Assembly: GCF_003254525.1 (NCBI RefSeq)
Contig: NZ_QFYS01000001.1
Coordinates: 310,001-374,000 of the forward strand
Direction of reading: 5' to 3'
DNA: 64,000 nucleotides
Origin: Phenylobacterium kunshanense
Lineage (GTDB): Bacteria > Pseudomonadota > Alphaproteobacteria > Caulobacterales > Caulobacteraceae
The position numbers and the translations under genes are program-made. Shown here one piece after another: positions 58,385 through 64,000 of the stretch. The notes under the pieces are model-generated. The model did not search any database and had not been told where the DNA came from. It saw nothing but the letters and a program-made list of their open reading frames with translations. Each line of letters opens with the position of its first letter. Within the stretch, counting starts at the first letter, position 1.

Positions 58385-58799
58385 GTTGATCCCCGATCCG
58401 CCGCCCGGCTTCGTCCGTTCGAAGGGGCGCGGCCCGTTCTCCACGCACAACGGGCCCTATTTCCATCGGATGGGCGAGGACGGCCTCGTGGAACAGGCCT
58501 TCTACGTCCTGCCGCGCCACGCCAACGGCATCGGCATCGTCCATGGCGGGATGCTGTCGGCCTTCAGCGACGGCCTGCTGGCGGCTGCCGTGGGGCGCGG
58601 GACGGACAAGGTGGGCGTGACCATCCATCTGTCCATCGACTTCCTGCACATGGCGCGGCAGGGCGACTGGATCATCGGCGAAGCGCGAATGTCACGGGCG
58701 ACGAAGGATGTGGCGTTCGCCGACGGGCGGTTGCACGCCCGGGGCGTGGACATCGTGCGGGCGTCCGGTGTGTTCAAGCTGATGAGCCGACACGGTTAG
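58377..58799 (+). CDS. PaaI-family hotdog thioesterase
   Basis: A 140-residue single-domain hotdog protein. The motif GIGIVHGGMLSAFSDGLL contains the HGGM of PaaI/YbgC-type acyl-CoA thioesterases with the catalytic acidic residue a turn later (SDG). A second strand region reads TIHLSIDFLHMARQGDWIIG. The substrate is unknown, probably an acyl- or phenylacetyl-CoA. It overlaps the DUF192 stop, so the pair is co-translated. Confidence 0.9.
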   Translation: MDELIPDPPPGFVRSKGRGPFSTHNGPYFHRMGEDGLVEQAFYVLPRHANGIGIVHGGMLSAFSDGLLAAAVGRGTDKVGVTIHLSIDFLHMARQGDWIIGEARMSRATKDVAFADGRLHARGVDIVRASGVFKLMSRHG

Positions 58800-58845
58800 T
58801 TTGCGGAAAGGCCGAAACGGCTATATCGCAGGGCCGCCGGCGCCT

Positions 58846-58919
58846 CGGGGCGTAGCGCAGCCTGGTAGCGCATCTGCTTTGGGAGCAGAGGGTCGCAGGT
58901 TCAAATCCTGCCGCCCCGA
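58846..58919 (+). tRNA. tRNA-Pro (anticodon UGG), host of the adjacent insertion
   Basis: A 74-base cloverleaf: acceptor arms CGGGGCG/CGCCCCG, anticodon stem TCTGC/GCAGA with loop TTTGGGA (anticodon TGG), and a GGTTCAAAT T-loop. The discriminator A is followed by CGCC, not CCA, so CCA is not encoded. A possible promoter lies upstream (TTGCGG and TATATC, 58801-58827). An integrase gene converges on its 3-prime end, the classic target of integrative elements. Confidence 0.95.
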
Positions 58920-58941
58920 CGCCGGAAATTATTGAACTTTT

Positions 58942-58976
58942 CGACCCTCCAAGCTTAACACTTGGGGGGTCGTTTT
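58942..58976. terminator. Bidirectional terminator between tRNA-Pro and the integrase
   Basis: CGACCCTCCAAG and CTTGGGGGGTCG pair with one mismatch around a seven-base loop and are followed by TTTT (plus strand); AAAA before the stem (minus-strand TTTT) also fits. It overlaps the last codons and stop of the integrase gene and would end both converging transcripts. Confidence 0.72.
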
Positions 58977-60016
58977 GCATTCGGTTTTTCACTCGATGTC
59001 CGCTGGGCGTTCTCATTGATTCGCCGGATGCGGTCCCTCAGCAGCTCATCTTTCTTCACGTAGCGGTCGATCAGCCCCTCAACGTAGTCCTCGCTCCACG
59101 TCATGATCTCTGCGATCTCGCGGATCGAAAGGCCCCCGAGATAGAACCGCGTCGCGGCGGTTCCGCGCAGATCGTGAAAGTGAAGGGCTCTCAGTGTGGG
59201 GGCGTTGTTCTTGGCGCCCTTCCAGCTTGAGCCGAAGCCAGACTGCCAAGGGCGCCCCTTGGTGTTCACCAGCACGGTTGTCGCCTTCTTCGGCACGCTG
59301 GCGAGGTAGTCCCGCAGTTCGTCGTAGAGCGGGATCAGCGTCGTCTTGCGCTTCCGGCTCTTGCCGGTGGCAATCTCAATGCTGTGCGGCTGGACGTGCG
59401 ACCACGACAGGCGAAGCAGATCCGATTGCCGCAGGCCGGTGAGGGCGGCTAGGCGGGCGGCCCGCATGATCTCTGGCGCCGCGTGCTTCTCCAGCTCTGC
59501 CAGGTCGTCAGCCGTCCAGATCAGGCCCGAGCGGTCAACGTCGTAGATGCTGCCGATACCCTTGCAGATATTGTTCAGCAGCTTGCCTTCCTCCATGCCG
59601 AACGACAGAAGGCGGGACAGAACCTGAATGCCCATATCGGCCGCGCGAGGCGTCGCAGCGTACCGATTGCGCCACTTGATGATGATGGGGCGCATGGCCG
59701 GGCGGTCGAACTGTTCGACGCGAAGATCCCCAAATTCGACCTGAATACGGTCCAGCCACGTTGACCAGCTCGCGCGGGTCTTCGCGCTGATCGGGCGAGG
59801 CCCCTTTCCGTTCCAGGCGTCCGACGCGCGGAACATCGCGCACAGCCCGGAAAGTCGAGCCTTGTCACCACCCTTGCGGTCTGCGTGGTGGTGCGCAAAC
59901 TCCGCGGCGAATGCGGGCGTACCGTAGGGCGCCAGAATGCGCGGACCGCCGCGCCAAGCGTAGTGGTACACCCGGCCCTTGGCACGGACGGTGTAGAGCC
60001 CCTTCAGATCAACCAT
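58955..60016 (-). CDS. int: Tyrosine-type site-specific integrase
   Basis: A 353-residue phage-type recombinase starting at the ATG at 60016, overlapping the previous stop by eight bases. The catalytic set is complete: R196 (TGLRQSD), a beta-strand Lys region (GKSRKRKT), H281 and R284 (HFHDLRG), W307 in place of the second His, and nucleophile Y319 (IDRYVKK). A SAM-like core-binding domain spans about 75-150. It converges on tRNA-Pro, so this is the left or right end of an element inserted in that tRNA. Confidence 0.95.
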   Translation of the reverse strand: MVDLKGLYTVRAKGRVYHYAWRGGPRILAPYGTPAFAAEFAHHHADRKGGDKARLSGLCAMFRASDAWNGKGPRPISAKTRASWSTWLDRIQVEFGDLRVEQFDRPAMRPIIIKWRNRYAATPRAADMGIQVLSRLLSFGMEEGKLLNNICKGIGSIYDVDRSGLIWTADDLAELEKHAAPEIMRAARLAALTGLRQSDLLRLSWSHVQPHSIEIATGKSRKRKTTLIPLYDELRDYLASVPKKATTVLVNTKGRPWQSGFGSSWKGAKNNAPTLRALHFHDLRGTAATRFYLGGLSIREIAEIMTWSEDYVEGLIDRYVKKDELLRDRIRRINENAQRTSSEKPNAKRPPKC

Positions 60017-60215
60017 AGCCACGTTTCGCCCGCCATGCCGCCAGCTCGTCCTCAAGCTGGTCGGCAGGGGGAGCCTGCTCAGTTGCGGCGGGCAAGATGG
60101 CGAGGGCGCCGTTCTCCACAGCGATCTTGAAGCTACCCACAGGCAAGCCGCCTTTGAGCGCGCCCTGGACGGCTCGTGCGTAGTCGGCGGCTGAGAATGC
60201 GGCTTTCCGGCTCAC
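60009..60215 (-). CDS. Small phage protein upstream of the integrase
   Basis: A 68-residue protein starting at a GTG that overlaps the TnpB stop (GTGA) and ending over the integrase start. It begins SRKAAFSAADYARAVQGALK and has a strand pair (GSFKIAVENGALAILPA) and an acidic end (ADQLEDELAAWRAKRG). Similar short proteins sit directly before integrases in alphaproteobacterial prophages. An excisionase role is possible, but no HTH is evident. Confidence 0.6.
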   Translation of the reverse strand: MSRKAAFSAADYARAVQGALKGGLPVGSFKIAVENGALAILPAATEQAPPADQLEDELAAWRAKRGYG

Positions 60216-61495
60216 CCCCCACCCCCCGCGTTATCCCGGCTGGGGGGTTGGGGGGCGGTCCGCTTCTGAAGAGGTCGCGGGGGAGAGTCGGCATCCGCAA
60301 TTGCGGTTCCTGCTTCATTGAAGGCCGAAGCCAACTCCACAGGCACTAACGGCGTACCTCGCCGCAGTATGTTGATGGCCGCGTTGTGGTCGGCGTGGGC
60401 GTCGTGGCCGCAGGCCCGGCAGGCGAAGCGAGTTCCATCCCGGCTATCTGCATCTACCACGCCGCACGCCGAACACGTCCGGCTCGTGTCCTTCGGATTG
60501 ACGGTCAGCAGATAGCCGCCGCGCTCCTCCAGCTTGTAAGCGAGCATCTGTCGGAACATGCCCCATCCTTGGTCGAGGATGGCGCGGTTCAATCCAGACT
60601 TTGCCCTGACGTTACGGCCTGGAGTCTCAACCGTACCCCTGGCCGAAGCCGTCATATTCCGCACTTTCAGATCCTCCAGCACGACCACGCCGTGGCTCTT
60701 GGCGAGGCCGGTAGAAATTTTGTGCAGGAAGTCCTTTCGGGCGGCGGCCACCCGAGCCTGTAACCGGGCGACGCGAAGTCGCGCCTTCCGACGGTTGTTT
60801 GAGCCCTTTTTCTTGCGGGCTAGGCGGCGCTGCGCTGTCGCAAGCGATGCCGCAGCTTTGCGTCCAACGTTCGGTCCGTCGATCAACTCGCCGGTCGACA
60901 AGGCGGCGAAGACGGTGACGCCGCGATCTATCCCGACGCTCGATTGAACGGGGGTGCTGACTGCTCGCGCGATCTCGTGGGCTAGGCTCACTCGCCACTG
61001 TCCTGCGTAGTGCGAAACAGCCACGCTCAGCCATCTTCCACGAAGTTCGCGTGTATCGCGGAATTTCACCCAGCCGATTTTGGGCAGGCGAATGGCGGAC
61101 CACCTCGCATTGAGGCGCTTCACCGCAAGATCTCTGGATATAAACTGGATAACTCCCCTGGCGTCCTTGACGCGCGGATGGGGGTAGCCGTTGCGGCCGG
61201 CAAAAAAAGCGCGGTATGCGGCGTCCAGATCGCGCAGTGCTCGCTCTAAGGCGTCGCGCGGCACGTCGGCCAGCCAATCAACCTGGCGCCGCAGCTCAGA
61301 CACTTCCTGCGACTGCTGCGCCCACGTCAGGTGCCTTCCGGTCTGCCGGCGGTACTGCCGCCAGAAGTCGCGCCGCTGCTCCAGGCACAGATTGTAGACG
61401 AACCTGGTAGCACCGATCCATTGGCGAAGGCGCTCCGCTTGAGCCGCGGTCGGGTGGAGGCGATAGGCGAAGGATCTGTGGATCGTTGCCCCCAT
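60212..61495 (-). CDS. tnpB: TnpB-type RNA-guided endonuclease (IS200/IS605 OrfB), without TnpA
   Basis: A 427-residue protein from the ATG at 61495. The N-terminal HTH_OrfB segment (YRLHPTAAQAERLRQWIGAT) is followed by the RuvC-like nuclease: D190 (GIDRGVT), E274 (VVLEDLKVRN), a zinc ribbon C341, C344, C359, C362, and D369 (HADHNAAIN). All catalytic residues are intact. There is no tnpA nearby. The gene is embedded in the phage operon by short overlaps. The C-terminus has an unusual 50-residue tail rich in Pro and Ala. The guide RNA, if any, should lie at the 3-prime end, near 60000-60350. Confidence 0.92.
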   Translation of the reverse strand: MGATIHRSFAYRLHPTAAQAERLRQWIGATRFVYNLCLEQRRDFWRQYRRQTGRHLTWAQQSQEVSELRRQVDWLADVPRDALERALRDLDAAYRAFFAGRNGYPHPRVKDARGVIQFISRDLAVKRLNARWSAIRLPKIGWVKFRDTRELRGRWLSVAVSHYAGQWRVSLAHEIARAVSTPVQSSVGIDRGVTVFAALSTGELIDGPNVGRKAAASLATAQRRLARKKKGSNNRRKARLRVARLQARVAAARKDFLHKISTGLAKSHGVVVLEDLKVRNMTASARGTVETPGRNVRAKSGLNRAILDQGWGMFRQMLAYKLEERGGYLLTVNPKDTSRTCSACGVVDADSRDGTRFACRACGHDAHADHNAAINILRRGTPLVPVELASAFNEAGTAIADADSPPRPLQKRTAPQPPSRDNAGGGG

Positions 61496-61496
61496 C

Positions 61497-61682
61497 CTAC
61501 TTCTCCCCCTCGGCCAGGACGTACTGCTCACAGCGCGGCGAGAAGTCGGCCCAAGCGACCGGACCGCCCGGACCGCCCCACCATCGCTCAACGCGCTCAT
61601 GCAGGTCGTCAGGCGGGTTCCGGTGGCAGTCTCGCGTCGCGCATTTCGCGGAACAGAAGGTCATGTCGCGGTAGGAGGTCAC
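61497..61682 (-). CDS. Small Cys-rich phage protein
   Basis: A 61-residue protein from a GTG overlapping the Ea22-like stop (GTGA). It carries FCSAKCATRDCHRNPPDD, a CxxxC..xxxC.R pattern seen in phage proteins that bind zinc, and later RCEQYVL. It ends two bases before the tnpB start. Function unknown. Confidence 0.65.
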   Translation of the reverse strand: MTSYRDMTFCSAKCATRDCHRNPPDDLHERVERWWGGPGGPVAWADFSPRCEQYVLAEGEK

Positions 61683-62272
61683 GGCTTCTCCCCCTCGGCC
61701 TGGGTGGCGGGGAGGAGGGCGCGGGCGGCCTCTTGCTCCATGATCGCGTCGACGAGCGCGACAAGGCAGGCTTTCCCCCACGCCGTGGACCTGTCGTGGC
61801 CCTCGATCAGGTCGGGGTATTTGTCGTGGCGCTCAGGCCAGAACTCGGCCCCGAAGTGGACGTTGTTCCCGTTGCGCTCCCCCGTGTTCGGGTCAACACC
61901 AGACGAGCCCTGCATCTGGATGCGGCCGCATCGCATGAGGGCGCGCCAGCGGTTGGCGTCCCCCTCCAACACCCGCACCCGCTCGGCCTGAGCGCGTAGG
62001 GCGGCGAGGAGGCGGAGGACCGTGGGCGGGTCGAAGGTGGATACGTGCGTGGCGTTGGCGGCCCACGGGTCGGTTTTGTCGGCTCGATGCATATCGAGCG
62101 CGCCCCCGAAAACCCTGGGGTCCTTAATCTGAGCTATGAACGCGCCATCGCCGTCAGTCACCCAGCCCCAATCATAAGGAAACACAGCGCGATACTCCCA
62201 TGAACCCGGCGTCGCATCCCTCGCCACCTTCTCCAGCGCGTCGAGGTCCAGTCCTTCCGCTTCATTCGTCAT
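61679..62272 (-). CDS. Ead/Ea22-like phage protein
   Basis: A 197-residue protein with the Ead/Ea22 pattern: LEKVARDATPGSWEYRAVF at the start, a middle ANATHVSTFDPPTVLRLLAAL, and a coiled RAQAERVRVLEGD. Such proteins are encoded in early or accessory regions of lambdoid and other prophages; their function is unknown. It overlaps the previous gene by 11 bases. Several codons of the central part read FGAEFWPERHDKYPDL, of unclear meaning. Confidence 0.78.
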   Translation of the reverse strand: MTNEAEGLDLDALEKVARDATPGSWEYRAVFPYDWGWVTDGDGAFIAQIKDPRVFGGALDMHRADKTDPWAANATHVSTFDPPTVLRLLAALRAQAERVRVLEGDANRWRALMRCGRIQMQGSSGVDPNTGERNGNNVHFGAEFWPERHDKYPDLIEGHDRSTAWGKACLVALVDAIMEQEAARALLPATQAEGEKP

Positions 62273-62645
62273 GGCTGTTCTCCAGGGCGCGACGGCCGGC
62301 GATCTCGGCGAGCACGGCTTCGATCCGCTCGGCCTCGGCTCGCTTCTCTATGGCTGCGTGCTTCAGCGCCGCAGCGACCTTGAACGCTGGGATCGACACG
62401 TCTCGGCGCCAGCGCTTAGGCGCGGTGTCGTGGTAGGCCCGCGCCGTCCGCTCATCGAACACGCCAGCCTGCGTCACGTCATTCGTGTAGCCGCACGCGG
62501 TGCCGTCTGATGACCGACGATGCCAGCAGTTGTGGTAGTAGGACCAAATCAGCCACGGCCCCCTCTCAGCCTGGAACGGCCGGAAGCGCTTCGGCGGGGA
62601 AAAGGGCTTAGTCAGCATCGCCCGGCCTTGTACTTTACCGGTCAT
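62262..62645 (-). CDS. Hypothetical phage protein
   Basis: A 127-residue protein; the ATG at 62645 overlaps the previous gene's end by 11 bases, and a later ATG at 62618 is possible. It contains GPWLIWSYYHNCWHRRSSDG, an aromatic-rich strand pair with one Cys and several His, and a helical, Ala/Glu-rich C-terminus (EAERIEAVLAEIAGRR). No family is recognised. It belongs to the leftward chain of overlapping early phage genes. Confidence 0.65.
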   Translation of the reverse strand: MTGKVQGRAMLTKPFSPPKRFRPFQAERGPWLIWSYYHNCWHRRSSDGTACGYTNDVTQAGVFDERTARAYHDTAPKRWRRDVSIPAFKVAAALKHAAIEKRAEAERIEAVLAEIAGRRALENSHDE

Positions 62646-62940
62646 GCGGGGCTCCTGGGGTGGGGGTGAGGGCGGCGCGAAGGGCGGGCTGCAAGTACGG
62701 ACTGGCGGCCTCTATCGGCAGAGCGTCGCTGACGGCCTTCCCAAGCGGGGTAAGGCGCGCAAAACCGCACTTCCCATTGGGGCTGCTGATCTCGATGTGG
62801 AAAATTCCCTTTCGGATCAGCGACCTGATCGTGACGATTGAACAGTCCCCGTGGGCAGACCCGTCCTTGACATACATGCGCTGGATCTTCGTGAGGCCGC
62901 GCTTTGCGGCGCGGATTTCCGCTGCGGTAAAATCGCCCAT
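62635..62940 (-). CDS. Hypothetical phage protein, winged-helix-like
   Basis: A 101-residue protein starting at the ATG at 62940, which overlaps the previous stop (TGATG). The pattern TAAEIRAAKRGLTKIQRMYV, then CSIVTIRSLIRKGIFHIEI and a CGFARLTPLGKAVSDAL end resembles a small winged helix (helix, recognition helix, wing, LTPLGK helix). It may regulate early phage genes. No homologue is named. Confidence 0.6.
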   Translation of the reverse strand: MGDFTAAEIRAAKRGLTKIQRMYVKDGSAHGDCSIVTIRSLIRKGIFHIEISSPNGKCGFARLTPLGKAVSDALPIEAASPYLQPALRAALTPTPGAPHDR

Positions 62941-63128
62941 CACGCCGCCTCCCGCGCACTCTCGCGCCATACGACGCGCCAACAGCAGCCGGTGCGGCGC
63001 CTGATCGTTGCGCCAGGCCAGTAGCGGGCGTGATGCTTCACCCACCGGGAAACGTCCTCGGGCGTGTACAGCGCAAACTGATGCATCGGGACGCCGTAGG
63101 CGGTGAAGGCGGTGTAGCTCGGTTGCAT
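62940..63128 (-). CDS. Hypothetical phage protein
   Basis: A 62-residue protein (MQPSYTAFTAYGVPMHQFAL, then DVSRWVKHHARYWPG and RRRTGCCWRVVWRESAR). Rich in aromatic and basic residues with a Cys pair; no known domain. Its TGA overlaps the next ATG. Translationally coupled to the neighbouring small genes. Confidence 0.58.
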   Translation of the reverse strand: MQPSYTAFTAYGVPMHQFALYTPEDVSRWVKHHARYWPGATIRRRTGCCWRVVWRESAREAA

Positions 63129-63133
63129 GTGTC

Positions 63134-63217
63134 CTAAGCTCCAATCATCACCATCGCGGCCAGCGCGAGGGCGAAGGGCATAAGGGCGAAGCGGAGGTTG
63201 AGGAGGGCGCGGGTCAT
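63134..63217 (-). CDS. Tiny phage membrane protein (27 residues)
   Basis: An ATG at 63217 overlapping the upstream stop (ATGA) opens MTRALLNLRFALMPFALALA and continues AMVMIGA to a TAG at 63134. One membrane helix fills almost the entire peptide. The tight overlap with its neighbour and the hydrophobic composition favour a real gene. Possibly a small toxin-like or holin-like protein; this is a guess. Confidence 0.5.
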   Translation of the reverse strand: MTRALLNLRFALMPFALALAAMVMIGA

Positions 63218-63366
63218 TCGCTGTCTTCCCGGTCGTAAGCAGCGTTCGCCTCGTTCATTTCCTCCCAGCACTCGGAGCAGTAGAGTTCTCCGATCTGCTC
63301 AAAACATTCGGCGAGGTGAGGCTCCATGCCATCCACCGTCCCGCCGCAATTGCCGCACTCCGGCAT
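63214..63366 (-). CDS. Small zinc-ribbon-like phage protein
   Basis: A 50-residue acidic protein from the ATG at 63366. It holds CGNCGG near the start, AECFEQ in the middle and CSECWEEM later, giving two CxxC knuckles that could bind zinc. Its start overlaps the stop of the 32-residue membrane peptide (TGATG) and its stop overlaps the start of the 27-residue one (ATGA). Confidence 0.62.
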   Translation of the reverse strand: MPECGNCGGTVDGMEPHLAECFEQIGELYCSECWEEMNEANAAYDREDSE

Positions 63367-63464
63367 CACACAGCTCCCATCGTTACCGCCCAGCACACCC
63401 CCGCGAACGCGAGGGAAAGCGCCACAAGGGCGAGGTGAAAGAGGAGGTAGCCGGGGCGGGTCAT
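63366..63464 (-). CDS. Tiny phage membrane protein (32 residues)
   Basis: From the ATG at 63464, which overlaps the preceding TGA (ATGA), it reads MTRPGYLLFHLALVALSLAF and AGVCWAVTMGAV. One membrane helix. It resembles the 27-residue protein downstream in start (MTR) and character, as if the two had arisen by duplication. Confidence 0.52.
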   Translation of the reverse strand: MTRPGYLLFHLALVALSLAFAGVCWAVTMGAV

Positions 63465-63616
63465 GGGCGCTTCTTCCGGCGCAACGCCGACTCGATCTTC
63501 GCGAGAACCCGCAGGATCACGTAGGCGCCAAACAAGATCGCCACCAAGGCCAGCGGGATCGCCGCATCAGCAAGCTGCTTGCCGATCCAGAAATAGAAGC
63601 CGTCAGCGATGCTCAT
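63461..63616 (-). CDS. Small phage membrane protein (51 residues)
   Basis: From the ATG at 63616, overlapping the previous stop (TGATG). It has a soluble start (MSIADGFYFWIGKQLADAAI), one membrane helix (PLALVAILFGAYVILRVLA) and a basic end (RRKKRP). The layout recalls small membrane proteins of lysis cassettes, though the place in an early operon argues against that. Unknown. Confidence 0.58.
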   Translation of the reverse strand: MSIADGFYFWIGKQLADAAIPLALVAILFGAYVILRVLAKIESALRRKKRP

Positions 63617-63816
63617 CACACAGTCTCCACATGGCTAAGGGCGTCGAGAGACGCGAGGGTCGAGAGAGCTTCGGCGACGCGAGCGGCGTTGCTCTCGCTG
63701 ACGAAGGCTTTCCAGAGGCGGCCATTGACCGTCACCCGGCCGCCGTCCTGGTCAATGAAGGCCGGCGAGGGGGCGCGGACCGGCTGGCGGGGGAAGGGGA
63801 CAATGCGGGCGGTCAT
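63616..63816 (-). CDS. Hypothetical phage protein
   Basis: A 66-residue protein with a central GRVTVNGRLWKAFVSESNAA and a helical AEALSTLASLDAL end. Its ATG overlaps the stop of the next gene. No known family. It belongs to the same chain of overlapping early genes. Confidence 0.6.
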   Translation of the reverse strand: MTARIVPFPRQPVRAPSPAFIDQDGGRVTVNGRLWKAFVSESNAARVAEALSTLASLDALSHVETV

Positions 63817-64000
63817 TGGGCGGCCTCGTCAGTCGGTCGCGGTATCGGGCCGCTGATGACGGTCGGCCGCAGCTCGTTGCCGTCGAGGCCCCAGAAACAC
63901 CCGACAAACCACCTAGCTACGGTCCACTTGCCCTCGTCTGGGCCATACGCTGGCTTGACCCAATACATGGCGTCCTCTTCGAGGATCACGGTCGGAAGCT
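63813..64000 (-). CDS. Hypothetical phage protein, cut by the right edge
   Basis: The frame is open from the window edge to a TGA at 63813. The internal ATG near 63968 gives 52 residues (MYWVKPAYGPDEGKWTVARW, then FWGLDGNELRPTVISGP), but the frame stays open upstream (LPTVILEEDA), so the true start may be outside the window. Short, Trp-rich and coupled to the following gene. Function unknown. Confidence 0.5.
   Translation of the reverse strand, partial: LPTVILEEDAMYWVKPAYGPDEGKWTVARWFVGCFWGLDGNELRPTVISGPIPRPTDEAAQ

Noticed and set aside
1..64000. CRISPR arrays and rRNA genes.
   Set aside because: No regularly spaced direct repeats of CRISPR size and no rRNA-like stretch were seen; the only repeat series is the short TTGAGCGC array at 16998.

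Overview
The window reads as a high-GC alphaproteobacterial chromosome, most likely Caulobacterales (Caulobacter/Phenylobacterium-like). The grounds are a GcrA-family regulator, a PHA synthase, an alaC-hom-glpX-recJ block, Tat-rich small exported proteins and rhizobial-type conjugation genes. No database search was possible, so the taxonomy is an inference.

Layout. (1) 1-5.3 kb: a minus-strand pair that looks like anti-phage defence. One gene is a very large protein, cut by the left edge, with an N-terminal PD-(D/E)xK (Cap4-like) nuclease domain followed by a STAND-type P-loop NTPase. The other, upstream of it, encodes a protein with a C-terminal ApeA-like HEPN motif. Small DUF2188 and HTH genes follow. 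(2) 5.6-12.8 kb: a plasmid/ICE maintenance module: radC, a Toprim/primase-like protein, DUF2958, a ParB-like protein, a GcrA paralogue, a DUF2493 (SLOG) protein and a large serine recombinase with two C-terminal homing-endonuclease-associated repeats. (3) 12.8-21.6 kb: cargo. It holds a frameshifted XRE regulator, a two-gene Kiwa (KwaA-KwaB) defence system, a trio of small proteins facing an XRE gene across a helically phased repeat array, DUF736, a PrlF-YhaV toxin-antitoxin pair, and two unknown membrane-linked genes, one frameshifted. (4) 21.6-27.6 kb: mobilisation genes traG, traD and traC divergent from traA across a recognisable rhizobial-type oriT, then DUF6118 and a LuxR-type regulator. 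No type IV secretion genes are in the window.

(5) 27.6-43.1 kb: a stress/low-oxygen metabolic island built as two divergent operons. Leftward: universal stress protein (USP), P-type cation ATPase, USP, a pta remnant, ackA, USP and a membrane protein. Rightward: a phosphoketolase-family enzyme, a small exported protein, a beta-CASP metallo-beta-lactamase RNase, an AMP/thymidine phosphorylase, a short PRPP synthetase and a USP. Two FNR/FixK-like boxes lie in the shared promoter region and a third precedes the last USP gene. The gene set suggests recycling of RNA and nucleotide carbon into sugar phosphates and acetyl phosphate under hypoxia.

(6) 43.1-58.9 kb: ordinary chromosome: a DUF302 gene, a possible small RNA, argC, msrB, a padR-DUF1700-DUF2807 operon, an S41 peptidase, phaC, alaC-hom, glpX, recJ, tRNA-Glu, a double cold-shock-domain protein, DUF192, a thioesterase and tRNA-Pro. 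(7) 58.9-64 kb: the start of a prophage or integrative element inserted next to tRNA-Pro: a tyrosine integrase, a TnpB-type RNA-guided nuclease without TnpA, an Ead/Ea22-like protein and a chain of overlapping tiny phage genes that runs off the right edge.
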